NCBI GenBank assembly: GCA_023422635.1
Contig: JAFAGO010000023.1
Location: 1-64,000 of the forward strand
DNA length: 64,000 bases
Direction of reading: 5' to 3'
From: Bacteroidota bacterium
GTDB lineage: Bacteria > Bacteroidota > Bacteroidia > Flavobacteriales > Weeksellaceae
Positions 16,733 through 25,665 of the stretch are shown here, piece by piece (the stretch's first letter is position 1; the number at the start of each line of letters is the position of its first letter). The notes beneath the pieces are model-generated. The model saw nothing but the letters and a program-made list of their open reading frames with translations. It was not told where the DNA came from and did not search any database. A program made the position numbers and the translations under genes.

Positions 16733-18505
16733 CTAATAAGAATCTGAAAATACCACTCGCTTACCTTTTACCATAACTTCACCGTTCTCGATTGGTATCA
16801 ATTCTGCTTCGCCTGCTCTTCGCGAAGATAAATAAGGATCAACTATATTTTTTTGAAGCGCAGAAATTTCAATTTTAGGATGAAAATATACTTTAACTTT
16901 TTTTCTATTCTTTTCAATAACAATTTCATTTTTAAAATAGTTGACTGCTAAAATTTCAGATTGGCTTTCGTGGTATTGATTTAAAACCAACCGAAAACTA
17001 AGAAAGAGTATTACTAAAGAGGAAAAAGTTAGAACATTCTTGATACTGAATTTTTGAAGCAAAAAACGCAGGAAATAGAAAATTCCAAAACAAATCACTA
17101 CTTCAACAAAGCTCATCGGTATATTTTTATAAAATGCCACTTCTTGATCCGCAAACCAATGAATAATTTTCAGCAGAATTTGTACAACTTCATTGTAAAT
17201 ACCAAAGAGGAGCGGAACATAAAAATTAAGACTTAACAACAGCGTCATTACAAAGGAACTTACAATTACAATTTCCGAAAGGGGAACAATTAGAAGATTA
17301 GCCGGCAGCGACATCCACGAAAACTGATGAAAATAGAAAAGCACAAAAGGAACTGTAACCAATTGCGCAGCCGTGGACATCGAAAAAGCGTTTACGAAAA
17401 CACTCTGAAGTCTATTTTTAGGAAACGGCAAGAATTTCTTTATCGCACTGTTCATCCAATAAATTCCAAAAACAGCAACAAAGCTTAACTGAAATCCAAT
17501 ATCAAAAAGTTGCCGCGTATCGAGAAAAAGAATGGTCATTCCCGCAAGAGATAGCGAATGCAGCATATCCGGCTTGCGCTGCAAAAGGATGTAAATGTAA
17601 TACATACTAATCATTATGCACGCACGAAGAACCGAATTGCCAAACCCGATATAGAGCGAGAACATCCAAATAAAAATAAGACTGCTCAAAACACTAAACC
17701 TTCGGTATCGAATCGGTATAATACGTTCGAGAACGAGTGAGATCACCCAAAAAATAATCACAACATGCGTCCCAGAGATTGCTAAAAAATGCATTAATCC
17801 AGACCGATTAAAATCCTGAACGGCAACTTGCCCCATTTCTGTACGATCTGCCAAAATAATTCCCTTTAAAAAATTTTTACTCGAAAAATCAAGCGTAGAT
17901 CGATCAATTCTTTGCAGAAGATGGAACCGATGTTGTTTGATTCGTTCTGCGATGGATAAACGATGCCGATCTGCAATTTCATAATTACCAGGAAGAAATA
18001 ATTGATAGTACGTGTCCTGCCGAGCCAAATACTTTGCATAATCGAATTGGAAGTTATTGGAAGTTGAAAAAGGTTTGTTGATCAATACTTTCGCTTTATA
18101 AGCGTGCCTAAAATCCAACTCTGGTTGATCTTTAGGTACAGAAAGAACCGCATTTAATTTCTGCTTATCCACTTTGAACTTTACCATGTATCTTCTATTC
18201 TTTTCAGTGCTATTCAGTTTTTTATCCATCCAAAAGATTAATTCTTCAGAACTTTTCAATTGAGGAAGCACTGGTTTTGCGGTATAAAATGAATGCAAGA
18301 CTGCTCCTAAAGCAATAAACAATAAAGACAGAAATACGGCACGCAGTTTAATTAGAATAACCGCCTTTATTACGATTGAAAGAATTAGAATAAAAAGTAC
18401 TCCAAATAAAAAAATCAAAAGATTTAGAGGAATAAGGTTAAACTCCTCTAGTAAAATACCGCAGATAAACGCAAGAAAAAATATAAGAAAGGGCTGCTTA
18501 CTCAT
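16733..18505 (-). CDS. comEC: ComEC/Rec2-family membrane protein
   Basis: 590 residues. The N-terminal helices and soluble OB-like part (DUF4131-like, about 1-190) are followed by the competence channel domain (about 220-490), with the typical HFLAISGTHVVII and GFGNSVLRACIMISMYYIY segments and many membrane helices. ComEC forms the inner-membrane channel for single-stranded DNA during natural transformation. The C-terminus after residue about 510 is short, with no metallo-beta-lactamase domain, so the cytoplasmic nuclease domain found in some ComEC proteins is absent. No other competence genes are in the window. Confidence 0.87.
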   Translation of the reverse strand: MSKQPFLIFFLAFICGILLEEFNLIPLNLLIFLFGVLFILILSIVIKAVILIKLRAVFLSLLFIALGAVLHSFYTAKPVLPQLKSSEELIFWMDKKLNSTEKNRRYMVKFKVDKQKLNAVLSVPKDQPELDFRHAYKAKVLINKPFSTSNNFQFDYAKYLARQDTYYQLFLPGNYEIADRHRLSIAERIKQHRFHLLQRIDRSTLDFSSKNFLKGIILADRTEMGQVAVQDFNRSGLMHFLAISGTHVVIIFWVISLVLERIIPIRYRRFSVLSSLIFIWMFSLYIGFGNSVLRACIMISMYYIYILLQRKPDMLHSLSLAGMTILFLDTRQLFDIGFQLSFVAVFGIYWMNSAIKKFLPFPKNRLQSVFVNAFSMSTAAQLVTVPFVLFYFHQFSWMSLPANLLIVPLSEIVIVSSFVMTLLLSLNFYVPLLFGIYNEVVQILLKIIHWFADQEVAFYKNIPMSFVEVVICFGIFYFLRFLLQKFSIKNVLTFSSLVILFLSFRLVLNQYHESQSEILAVNYFKNEIVIEKNRKKVKVYFHPKIEISALQKNIVDPYLSSRRAGEAELIPIENGEVMVKGKRVVFSDSY

Positions 18506-18587
18506 TGTCTATCACTTTGAAGTTCAAATTAATAAAAGAGAAAACAAGGTAAAAGTACAAACCTAAAAAACCGTTAAAAAACGGTAC

Positions 18588-18616
18588 AAAAAAAGCATTC
18601 TGAAATAGAATGCTTT

Positions 18617-18617
<1 letters not shown>
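18588..18617 (-). terminator. Terminator of tRNA-His
   Basis: On the minus strand, AAAAGCATTCT (18607-18617) pairs with AGAATGCTTTT (18591-18601) around ATTTC, then runs of T. The stem begins at the last base of the encoded CCA. Confidence 0.8.
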
Positions 18618-18694
<77 letters not shown>

Positions 18695-18706
18695 ATTTTG
18701 TGGATG

Positions 18707-18714
18707 CAAATATA
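18707..18714 (-). promoter_or_regulatory. -7 box for tRNA-His
   Basis: CAAATATA reads TATATTTG on the minus strand, 12 bases before the mature tRNA 5' end. Confidence 0.5.
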
Positions 18715-18729
18715 GCACTTTCTTGAATA

Positions 18730-19461
18730 CTATAAAATAATTCCATCAAAATTTTTCAAAGCAATTACTTTTTCTGTCGTAAAGCCCTCAGCATAAGTAA
18801 CTCCGGATAATCTACCAAGGTCTTGAGCACGATATGTTAAACTTTCTAAGAAGTCTTTTGTAGCAATTGGAGTAACTGGTTCTTTGGAATTTGGATCATA
18901 AAACTGCGTTTTGTAGGCTAAACAAGCTTCAATCTTTTTATCTAAAAAACCAGTAATATCAATAACGAATTCAGGATTTATATGCTTCCATTGGATATAA
19001 TGATAGATTTGTTTAGGTCGCCAAGCATTTTGTTCAACATTATTTTCATACGTTTGAACCTTTCTTAAACCTGCTAAAAAGCATGCATCAGAGACCAATT
19101 TCGCCGCTTTGGCGTGATCTGGATGCCGATCGTCAATCGCATTTGCGAGCACGATTTCTGGTTGGTATTTTCGGATGGCCTTAACGATACGCAAATGATA
19201 TTCCTCAATATGTTGCAAAAAACCGTCTTTCATTTTTAGGTTTTCTCTAAACTCTACCCCAAGTATTTGTGCTGCATCGCAAGCTTCTTCTCTCCTTGTT
19301 ACTTCTGTTCCACGAGTTCCCAATTCACCTTGTGTAAGATCAACGATAGCAACTTTTTTACCTTCGGTAATCAACTTGGCAATCGTTCCGCCACATCCTA
19401 ATTCGACATCGTCTGGATGAGCGCCGATGGCTAATATATCAACTTTATAATTTTCTTTCAT
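18730..19461 (-). CDS. bshB1: Bacillithiol biosynthesis deacetylase BshB1
   Basis: 243 residues of the LmbE/PIG-L deacetylase fold. The zinc and catalytic motif GAHPDDVELGCGG is at residues about 12-24, followed by DLTQGELGTRGT, which is typical of BshB1, and DRHPDHAKAA near residue 107. The enzyme removes the acetyl group from N-acetylglucosaminyl-malate to give GlcN-Mal, to which cysteine is then added to form bacillithiol, a low-molecular-weight thiol found in many Bacteroidetes. It lies downstream of the TPR gene with a terminator hairpin between. Confidence 0.92.
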   Translation of the reverse strand: MKENYKVDILAIGAHPDDVELGCGGTIAKLITEGKKVAIVDLTQGELGTRGTEVTRREEACDAAQILGVEFRENLKMKDGFLQHIEEYHLRIVKAIRKYQPEIVLANAIDDRHPDHAKAAKLVSDACFLAGLRKVQTYENNVEQNAWRPKQIYHYIQWKHINPEFVIDITGFLDKKIEACLAYKTQFYDPNSKEPVTPIATKDFLESLTYRAQDLGRLSGVTYAEGFTTEKVIALKNFDGIIL

Positions 19462-19476
19462 TGAATCAATCGAATT

Positions 19477-19505
19477 AAAAATCCGGCCTTAGTAGAGACC
19501 GGATT
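19477..19505 (-). terminator. Terminator after the TPR gene
   Basis: On the minus strand, AATCCGGTCT pairs with AGGCCGGATT (one G-T pair and one C-G shift-free register), followed by TTT. It sits 22 bases past the TPR stop and before the bshB1 start. Confidence 0.65.
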
Positions 19506-19526
19506 CGCGTAAATTAATACTATGTT

Positions 19527-21179
19527 TTATTGATTAAGCTGTGTATTCAGATTTACGGCATCTTGGTACGCTGGATTTAACTGTACCGATTTTGCAACAT
19601 ATTCTTTTGCTTTATTCAGGTTAGAATCTTTTTCAAGATATGCGATTGCAAAATAAGCATACGACAAAGATTCTTTATTAGCATCTAATTCTGCTGGCGT
19701 AACTTTCGAAATATACTTTTCGTAAGCAGCTTTTGCCATTTCATTATTTTCTGCTCTTTGGTAAGCATAACCTTGACTGTAATATGCTGGAGCCCAATCT
19801 GGTAAAAGATTGATCATTTTTTGCCAGCTTAAAATAGCACCATTCCAGTTTTCAACATTTTGATAAGCAGTCGCTAAATTAAACAAAGCATCTGTATCTT
19901 GAGGATTTGCTGCTATTTTCTTTTTCAGAGACTCGATTTCTGGACTTGTTGGTCCTGCATCTGCTGCTGCTTGAGTAGCACCTCCACCACCGGCAATTTT
20001 AGCAAGCTCTTCATCCCACTTCATTGTTTCGTCTTTGGCATTTTTTGCTAGAGCAATTTTTTGACGAGATTCGTTCAATAAAGCTTCTTTTTTAGCGGCA
20101 TCAGTTTCATCCTTAGCAAGTCCAGCATCAATTAAACCAAGTAGACCTTGATCTGCCGGCTGTACTCTTGACGCATCAACGGTTGAAATAAATGTGTTCA
20201 TATTTTGTTTTGCATTAGCAAAATCTCCATCACCGTATTCTATATATGCACGAAGTTTATATTTGATAGGATCTTCTACTTTATCAAAAATTTTATCAAG
20301 GGTAGATTTCGCGTTTGCGTAGTCATCATTGGTAAAGAAAAGTTTAGAAATTTCTAACTGAGTATACGGATCATCATCTGCATATTTAGCATAGTTTAAT
20401 AAATCTTTTGTTGCTTCAGCGTTTTGCAAGTAACGAATATCATATCCTGCTCTTGCTTTATAAGCAGGCGCATAAGATTGATCTGCAGCAATTGCTTTAT
20501 CGATATTTTCTTTCGCATTTTGCCATTGTTGCGCAGCCATCCATAAGGTTGCAATTCGGGTATAAACAGAAGCTTTGTTACGAGCAACTGGCAATGCTTT
20601 ATCATAAGCGGACATTGCAGCTCCCGCAACTTGTGGACTATTGGTAATTTTCAAACGGTAAGCATCACCTAGCGTATAATAGTAATATGCAGGAACGCCA
20701 GTTTTTGGCGCTTTTTCGATGGCACGATTGATATAATCCACAGCAAGATCTGGGTTGCTATTTTTATCAAATAGGGTTAAAGCTTCCCCAGCACGATAAA
20801 GCACTTCAGAATCTTTACCTTTAGAATCTTCAACAATTTTCTGAATATCTGAAATCCCGGATTTATCTCCTTTACCTAATTTAATAGATGCAAGACCAAT
20901 TTTATTTAAATAATCTTTTTTGTCAGCCGCAATCCCTTTATTAAAACTATCAGCTGCAAGAGTAAAATTAGGTTCAAATTGAGTTAAATATGTATTTCCG
21001 AGATAAAAATAATTTTCAGCATTAGGCGATGAAGCAATCATATCGGTAAAGATTTGCTTTGCTTTCGCGTATTTATGACTGTCAATAGCAGTTATTCCTT
21101 CTTGTAACGTTTGCGCTGAGGCATTATAGGAAAATACTGATAAGGCAGTTCCAACAACAATCTTCTTAGTCAAATTCAT
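19527..21179 (-). CDS. Exported tetratricopeptide-repeat protein
   Basis: 550 residues. A Sec signal peptide (cleavage after SYNASA, about residue 22) is followed by helical TPR repeats nearly throughout, for example AENYFYLGNTYLTQFEPNF, KTGVPAYYYYTLGDAYRL, and NLATAYQNVENWNGAILSWQ followed by WAPAYYSQGYAYQRAENN. A linker rich in Ala, Gly and Pro (GGGGATQAAADAGPTSPE) at about 398-413 separates two repeat blocks. TPR proteins are protein-protein scaffolds; here the periplasmic location suggests an envelope role. It is followed by the bshB1 terminator region and preceded by the PstS-like gene. Confidence 0.85.
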   Translation of the reverse strand: MNLTKKIVVGTALSVFSYNASAQTLQEGITAIDSHKYAKAKQIFTDMIASSPNAENYFYLGNTYLTQFEPNFTLAADSFNKGIAADKKDYLNKIGLASIKLGKGDKSGISDIQKIVEDSKGKDSEVLYRAGEALTLFDKNSNPDLAVDYINRAIEKAPKTGVPAYYYYTLGDAYRLKITNSPQVAGAAMSAYDKALPVARNKASVYTRIATLWMAAQQWQNAKENIDKAIAADQSYAPAYKARAGYDIRYLQNAEATKDLLNYAKYADDDPYTQLEISKLFFTNDDYANAKSTLDKIFDKVEDPIKYKLRAYIEYGDGDFANAKQNMNTFISTVDASRVQPADQGLLGLIDAGLAKDETDAAKKEALLNESRQKIALAKNAKDETMKWDEELAKIAGGGGATQAAADAGPTSPEIESLKKKIAANPQDTDALFNLATAYQNVENWNGAILSWQKMINLLPDWAPAYYSQGYAYQRAENNEMAKAAYEKYISKVTPAELDANKESLSYAYFAIAYLEKDSNLNKAKEYVAKSVQLNPAYQDAVNLNTQLNQ

Positions 21180-21286
21180 TTTATCCTTTATTTTTTGTTA
21201 GTTAACATTAGTGGTTTGTGATAAATTGGCAATTTCCAGACCAAATTACGGAAATCAAATTTCACATCCCATTTTTTTAATAAAAA

Positions 21287-22159
21287 TTAACGCATTTGCA
21301 CTTCTCTTTTATAGAGATTATAGGGCTGAAGTCCTTCTTTTTGAACTATTTTTTGACCTAACATTGTGCACGAATAGCGTACAAAACCATTAGCAATATT
21401 AAACCCACCTTCATTGGTTAAAAAGTACAGTACTCTTGTAAATGGGTATTTAAGAATTCGAAGATTCTCTGGTGTAATCGCGTACGTTACACCACCTTCA
21501 GTAACAGGAAGTATTTTAATTTTCGAGCGAAGTTCTTGAGATTCTTTATCGTAAGGTCTGCTAATGGTGTTATAACCGATTACGCCAATTTTGGTATTGA
21601 ACTTCGATACTTCTTGAATTACTTTTTTATTCCCATTAATGATAGAAAATTTTAATTCTGCAGGCTTTCTGTTTAGCTTTTGCGCCACAAAGTTCAAATT
21701 ACTAGAATTGGTACCATCAAAAACGAAAGGTTTATCTTCGGAAAGCAGTCCCGCTTTAATTTCGTCCATACTAATGGAATTTTTAGGGGAATCTGAAGGA
21801 ACCACAAACACTACCGCATCTTCTGCAAAGCGGGCAGGTTGAAATTCCATACTGGTACGCTTTTTATACTCATCAATCTCCTGTTCGCTTAAATCACGAG
21901 ACATTACAATTACCTTTGCTCTCCCTTCTAATAAATCTAAAAATGCCAAATCCTCTTTTTGAGTTTTAACCACGATTTCAGATTCGGGATAACTCATCAT
22001 ATACCCTTGTGCTAAACCTTCAGATACACTTCGAAAAGAATCATCTGAAAGAACGGTGAGTTTACCCGTATTGTAAGAAACTTTTGGCTTAGGTTGCTCT
22101 TTCTTACAACTAATGAACAAGAGGAAAAACGCAAAAAAAGTTAGAATAAACTTACTCAT
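21287..22159 (-). CDS. PstS-like substrate-binding lipoprotein
   Basis: The start is placed at 22159 (MSKFILTFFAFFLLFISCKK, 290 residues), because this gives a complete lipoprotein signal with Cys18; a longer frame to 22210 lacks one. The body resembles the periplasmic phosphate-binding PBP fold (KLTVLSDDSFRSVSEGLAQGYMMSYPE; VFVVPSDSPKNSISMDEI; FDGTNSSNLNFV; VIGYNTISRP). No pstC, pstA or pstB follows, so it may not serve an ABC importer. Its first 8 bases overlap the small membrane gene upstream, suggesting translational coupling. Confidence 0.78.
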   Translation of the reverse strand: MSKFILTFFAFFLLFISCKKEQPKPKVSYNTGKLTVLSDDSFRSVSEGLAQGYMMSYPESEIVVKTQKEDLAFLDLLEGRAKVIVMSRDLSEQEIDEYKKRTSMEFQPARFAEDAVVFVVPSDSPKNSISMDEIKAGLLSEDKPFVFDGTNSSNLNFVAQKLNRKPAELKFSIINGNKKVIQEVSKFNTKIGVIGYNTISRPYDKESQELRSKIKILPVTEGGVTYAITPENLRILKYPFTRVLYFLTNEGGFNIANGFVRYSCTMLGQKIVQKEGLQPYNLYKREVQMR

Positions 22160-22346
22160 TCGATTTGGGTTTACCTTTATAAAATACTCTAGTGATTCGG
22201 AAAATTCCATAGAGTATAAGAAGCGCTCCTAAAGCGTAAGCTACACTCGGTTCGAGCACAATAACAAAGAATTTATAAATGATAACAACAATTCCTAACA
22301 CAATGTAAAGAAACCCTGCTAAAGAAGATAACCATTTGAAAGTCAT
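22152..22346 (-). CDS. Small membrane protein, function unknown
   Basis: 64 residues with two hydrophobic segments (about 8-28 and 33-53) and a basic C-terminus (RVFYKGKPKSNE). Its stop codon overlaps the start of the PstS-like gene by 8 bases. A promoter box lies immediately upstream, after the tonB terminator, so it begins a new two-gene unit. I do not recognise a family with certainty. Start chosen because the ATG at 22346 directly follows the -7 box. Confidence 0.7.
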   Translation of the reverse strand: MTFKWLSSLAGFLYIVLGIVVIIYKFFVIVLEPSVAYALGALLILYGIFRITRVFYKGKPKSNE

Positions 22347-22351
22347 AGATA

Positions 22352-22359
22352 CAAAAGTA
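22352..22359 (-). promoter_or_regulatory. -7 box giving a nearly leaderless mRNA
   Basis: CAAAAGTA reads TACTTTTG on the minus strand, ending only 5 bases before the ATG at 22346. A transcript starting at the usual distance would have little or no leader. Confidence 0.5.
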
Positions 22360-22365
22360 AAAAAA

Positions 22366-22403
22366 ATAAAAGAGAGAGACGTATTATCGTCTCTCTCTTT
22401 TTT
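22366..22403 (-). terminator. Terminator of the exbB-exbD-exbD-tonB operon
   Basis: An 11-bp perfect stem, AGAGAGAGACG (22371-22381) with CGTCTCTCTCT (22388-22398), loop of 6 bases, flanked by A and T runs. It lies 28 bases downstream of the tonB stop. Confidence 0.8.
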
Positions 22404-22430
22404 AAATATTCTATAAGAATTCAGATTCTA

Positions 22431-23276
22431 TTAATATTCGAACTGCATTGTAAGCGGCATTCTGAAACGATAACGTACTGATTTTCCATTAATCTTGGCA
22501 GGCGTCCATTTATTTTTAATAGATTTTACAGTTCTCACTGCTTCATCATTAAAAGTTTTATTTGAACCTGATGCCTTAACGTCGGTAATCGAACCGTCTC
22601 GCTCAACAATGAAGGTTACCTCTGTTTTAACGGTCCCTTCATCTCCGTCCATTACTGATGTATCGAATCCTCCTGAAACCTTATTCCTAAAGGAGTTGAT
22701 ACCTCCTGGAAATTCTGCAGTTTGTTCTACTTCGGTATATACCTGTGTTTCACTAACGTGCGGTTTAACTTCCACCGTTGAAGTTCTTGTACCTGTTGAT
22801 GGTGGTGGTGGTGGTGGAGTATATCTTGGAGTTTTAACCCCTTCCTGAGCCACTACCCCTGTTGTTGTTTCCAACTGTTTAGAAATTGGTGGTGGTGGTG
22901 TTTCAATCTTAGGAGCTTTCACCGGTTCTGGCACAACATTCTGAATTACTTCTTGTTGTTGCACTTCCTCTTTTGGTGGAGGTGGTGGTGGAGCTGCTTC
23001 CGGTTCTTCCTCGATAACTGTTTCTTCTTCTGGAAGAATATCAATTAGCTTCGCATCAACTTCAACTTTTTCTTTTTCCGTCATTTGCTTAATTTTCATT
23101 ACTACAAAAGGAGTAATAGAAGCAAATAGAAAGAGAACAGTTCCTACAATAAATGCTTTGGTAAGAATTCTCGGATATTTGGTACGAAGATCATAAGCAC
23201 CATACTCTTTATTTCTATGCTCAAATACGATTTCATCTAAATTTAGATTCTTGTCGTATTCCACGTCATTCGTCAT
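22431..23276 (-). CDS. tonB: TonB energy-transducer protein
   Basis: 281 residues. A cytoplasmic start of about 40 residues (LDEIVFEHRNKEYGAYDLR, a pattern typical of Bacteroidetes TonB), one membrane helix (about 38-60), then a long periplasmic Pro-rich stretch with PPPPPP runs (about 95-165), and a C-terminal TonB domain (about 190-281; EFPGGINSFRNKV, VTFIVERDGSITDVK, PAKINGKSVRYRFRMPL). It carries proton-motive energy from ExbB-ExbD to outer-membrane receptors. Fourth gene of the operon, 19 bases after exbD. Confidence 0.93.
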   Translation of the reverse strand: MTNDVEYDKNLNLDEIVFEHRNKEYGAYDLRTKYPRILTKAFIVGTVLFLFASITPFVVMKIKQMTEKEKVEVDAKLIDILPEEETVIEEEPEAAPPPPPPKEEVQQQEVIQNVVPEPVKAPKIETPPPPISKQLETTTGVVAQEGVKTPRYTPPPPPPSTGTRTSTVEVKPHVSETQVYTEVEQTAEFPGGINSFRNKVSGGFDTSVMDGDEGTVKTEVTFIVERDGSITDVKASGSNKTFNDEAVRTVKSIKNKWTPAKINGKSVRYRFRMPLTMQFEY

Positions 23277-23295
23277 ATCTATCTATTTAAAAATA

Positions 23296-23871
23296 TTAAT
23301 TTGTCGAGTTGTTTGGTGCTGAACTTACTGCACTTTCTCCCACTTTACTTTTGTAAATTGGAATTTCGTAAGATTTCAAATCGGTAACCCCATATCTTTC
23401 GTTTTTGGTGATCGCCATTTCATCCAAAATATCGACAAAATTTTTATATACTGCATCGTCTGTTGGCTTAATAATCACGGTAAATAAATCCTGATTTTTA
23501 GCCTTCGCTTTTGCGCTCTCAATTACTTTCGTAATTCCTTCTCTATCAAAAGTTGTCTCCATTAGGGTTTGATCATTCAACCCTGCTGCATCTTGCTGAT
23601 GATAGAAAACTCTGTTATCTTTCCCAATAATGATACTGATTGAGTTACTAAGATCAATTTCAGTATCTGGTGCTTTCTGATTTTCTTTTGGTTTTGCGGG
23701 TAATCCCAAATCCATCACATTTGGTTTGCTGAAGGTTGTTACCAACATAAAGAATGTGATCAAAAGAAATGCCAGGTCCACCATAGGGGTCAAGTCAACG
23801 GAAGGGTTCAGTTTCTTGGAGCGAACCTTACTTCCTTTGTCACCACTATCTTTTACTTGTACTTCTGCCAT
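23296..23871 (-). CDS. exbD: ExbD-type biopolymer transport protein (second copy)
   Basis: 191 residues. A basic cytoplasmic start (KVRSKKLNPSVDLTPMVDL) leads into one membrane helix (about 25-47, LAFLLITFFMLVTTF) carrying the Asp in PMVD that is required for proton flow. The rest is a periplasmic domain. It is related to the other operon exbD and even more clearly to the orphan copy at 35 kb, sharing FITFFML, KPNxMDLGLPAK and NFVDILDxxAIxKxERYGxxDLK patterns. Seven bases separate it from the first exbD. Confidence 0.92.
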   Translation of the reverse strand: MAEVQVKDSGDKGSKVRSKKLNPSVDLTPMVDLAFLLITFFMLVTTFSKPNVMDLGLPAKPKENQKAPDTEIDLSNSISIIIGKDNRVFYHQQDAAGLNDQTLMETTFDREGITKVIESAKAKAKNQDLFTVIIKPTDDAVYKNFVDILDEMAITKNERYGVTDLKSYEIPIYKSKVGESAVSSAPNNSTN

Positions 23872-23878
23872 TTCTTAA

Positions 23879-24487
23879 TTAGTTATTTGATGTATTAACC
23901 TCCTGATTTGTAATCAGCCAAAATTTAAGAAAATCAATATCTCTTAGCCCTTCAAACAGCTGTTTAACTCTTGGGTATTTTGTTTCTGTATCTCCCTTGA
24001 TTGCAAGCTTGTAATCTGGGTTGATAGTAAGACTTTGTTGTACCCAATCAATGAGCTGCTTGTTTGTGCTATCCATTGGAATTCCTGGAGCTTTGTATGC
24101 TTTTTGCTCATCTGGAGATAAATCTAAAAAACCTTTCAATTGGTTCATCGGAACTCCAACAGCCTTCACATTCACAAATGCGGCTTTTTCTTTATCTGTA
24201 AAAGTAGTATTATACTTTTTGCTCATATTATCCAGCAGTTTAATTCTTTCATTCCCGTTTTCAACAGGAGTAAAATAAAATCTACCGTCCGTTGTGCTAA
24301 GAATCGTCATTAAACTTCCCTCTGGAAGTAACTTTTCAGATATAGAAGATGGCGCATTGATGGTCTCCACATCCGGCTTAGCAAACTGAGCCGTTAAGAT
24401 AAAGAACGTAAGGAGTAGGAACGAGACGTCGGTCATCGCCGTCATGTCCACTCGAATATTATGTCTTTTTGGTTTGACTCTCGCCAT
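23879..24487 (-). CDS. exbD: ExbD-type biopolymer transport protein (first copy)
   Basis: 202 residues. The start PKRHNIRVDMTAMTDVSFLLLTFF shows the short basic cytoplasmic tail and single membrane helix (about 18-40) with the conserved Asp (DVSF). The periplasmic domain is larger than usual, with KYPRVKQLFEGLRD near the end. Two tandem exbD genes after exbB are the rule in Bacteroidetes; the two proteins likely form a mixed dimer in the ExbB pentamer. Second in the operon, 65 bases after exbB. Confidence 0.92.
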   Translation of the reverse strand: MARVKPKRHNIRVDMTAMTDVSFLLLTFFILTAQFAKPDVETINAPSSISEKLLPEGSLMTILSTTDGRFYFTPVENGNERIKLLDNMSKKYNTTFTDKEKAAFVNVKAVGVPMNQLKGFLDLSPDEQKAYKAPGIPMDSTNKQLIDWVQQSLTINPDYKLAIKGDTETKYPRVKQLFEGLRDIDFLKFWLITNQEVNTSNN

Positions 24488-24552
24488 TATATTTCGATTT
24501 ATTATTAAACTTCTTTTTCTGCCTTGAGCAACTTATTGCTCAACATCTTCTA

Positions 24553-25419
24553 TTAATGGAATTCTGCAAAAGACTGCTGAATAGACATCGCGATTTCATC
24601 AATTTTGAATGTCATTCCATCAATTTTTGAAGTAAAGAAGTTGTAAAGAATAATCGCTACAGCAGAAGTACCAATACCTAAAGCTGTATTTACAAGTGCT
24701 TCAGAGATACCTACTGAAAGTTTAGCAGAGTCTGGAGTACCACCACCTGAACCTAATGCGTGGAACGCTGCAATCATCCCTAGTACAGTTCCTAATAGTG
24801 CTACAAGGGTTGCAACAGTACCTAATGTAGAAAGAATCATCATGTTTTTCTCTAACATTGGCATTTCAAGAGTGGTAGCTTCTTCAATTGACTTGTTCAA
24901 AGCTGCCATTTTTTGCTCTTTGTTCAGCGTATTATCTTTTGCTAAAACTTTGTAAGTAGTAAGCCCTTCACGTACAACGTTTCCAACAGTTCCTTGTTGT
25001 TTGTCGCATTCCTCAATAGCTTCATCTACTTTGTTTTGGTTAAGAAGTGATCTTACATTTCCTACGAATTTGTCAAGATTTCCTTTTCCTTGCGCTTTGC
25101 TAAGAATAAAATAACGCTCGAAAGAGAAAACGATTACAATAATCATAAAAGAAATAAGGATTGGTACGATAATACCACCCATGTAAATAATACCCATAAA
25201 ACCTTCTGGAGAAAACTCAGAACGGTCAACATCCGTAAATGCTACAGATGCGGTATTAGCGAGCCTTGGATCGGCTTTAAAGTTACCAGGATTCCCTAGT
25301 ACAAATAAATAAATACATACCCCGATCGCGATAAGAACAGGAATAATTAACGCAGGATTTAAACCTCCCTTCTTCTTTGGAGCCGCTTCTACGTGCTCAT
25401 TTGAAACATTCATTTCCAT
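24553..25419 (-). CDS. exbB: ExbB/TolQ/MotA-type proton channel protein
   Basis: 288 residues. One N-terminal helix (about 22-42, NPALIIPVLIAIGVCIYLFVL), then the MotA/TolQ/ExbB domain with helices at about 75-97 (IYMGGIIVPILISFMIIVIV), 195-220 (LSTLGTVATLVALLGTVLGMIAAF) and 237-262. The GTVATLVALLGTVLGM segment is the family's conserved channel helix. It forms the proton channel that powers TonB. First gene of exbB-exbD-exbD-tonB. Confidence 0.94.
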   Translation of the reverse strand: MEMNVSNEHVEAAPKKKGGLNPALIIPVLIAIGVCIYLFVLGNPGNFKADPRLANTASVAFTDVDRSEFSPEGFMGIIYMGGIIVPILISFMIIVIVFSFERYFILSKAQGKGNLDKFVGNVRSLLNQNKVDEAIEECDKQQGTVGNVVREGLTTYKVLAKDNTLNKEQKMAALNKSIEEATTLEMPMLEKNMMILSTLGTVATLVALLGTVLGMIAAFHALGSGGGTPDSAKLSVGISEALVNTALGIGTSAVAIILYNFFTSKIDGMTFKIDEIAMSIQQSFAEFH

Positions 25420-25665
25420 ATTAAACTAAATTATAATTGTTATAAAATTCGATTTGTAAAATAAAGTTAAAATAATTTCTCGTGCAAGTATTTAAACAAT
25501 TCTTAATTAAAAATAACATTAAGAAGCTTCTAAATTTTTTAAATAATTAATAATTTTTTCAGAGATAATTAAATGGTTTTTCCACATATTCATAAAACGT
25601 TGAATTATTAAAAAAAAACTTTCAAGATATTATGAATTCGATAACCTTCTAAATTTTTCTAAAAA
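25420..25665. other. AT-rich intergenic region between exbB and leuS
   Basis: 246 bases with no gene seen in any frame. The right part contains many A and T runs and no strong hairpin for the end of leuS. The part nearest exbB holds a possible promoter for the TonB operon (25462-25487). Confidence 0.6.
25462..25487 (-). promoter_or_regulatory. Possible promoter of the TonB operon
   Basis: On the minus strand a TTG (25485-25487) lies 15 bases before TAACTTTA (25462-25469), one base off TAnnTTTG. It gives a leader of roughly 35 bases before the exbB ATG. Confidence 0.35.

Noticed and set aside
22780..23000. Tandem repeats of GGTGGT type
   Set aside because: They are the codons of the Pro-rich region of TonB, not an independent repeat element.
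25420..25665. Candidate small RNA in the exbB-leuS gap
   Set aside because: No stable structure and no terminator were seen by eye; only A/T runs and a weak promoter.
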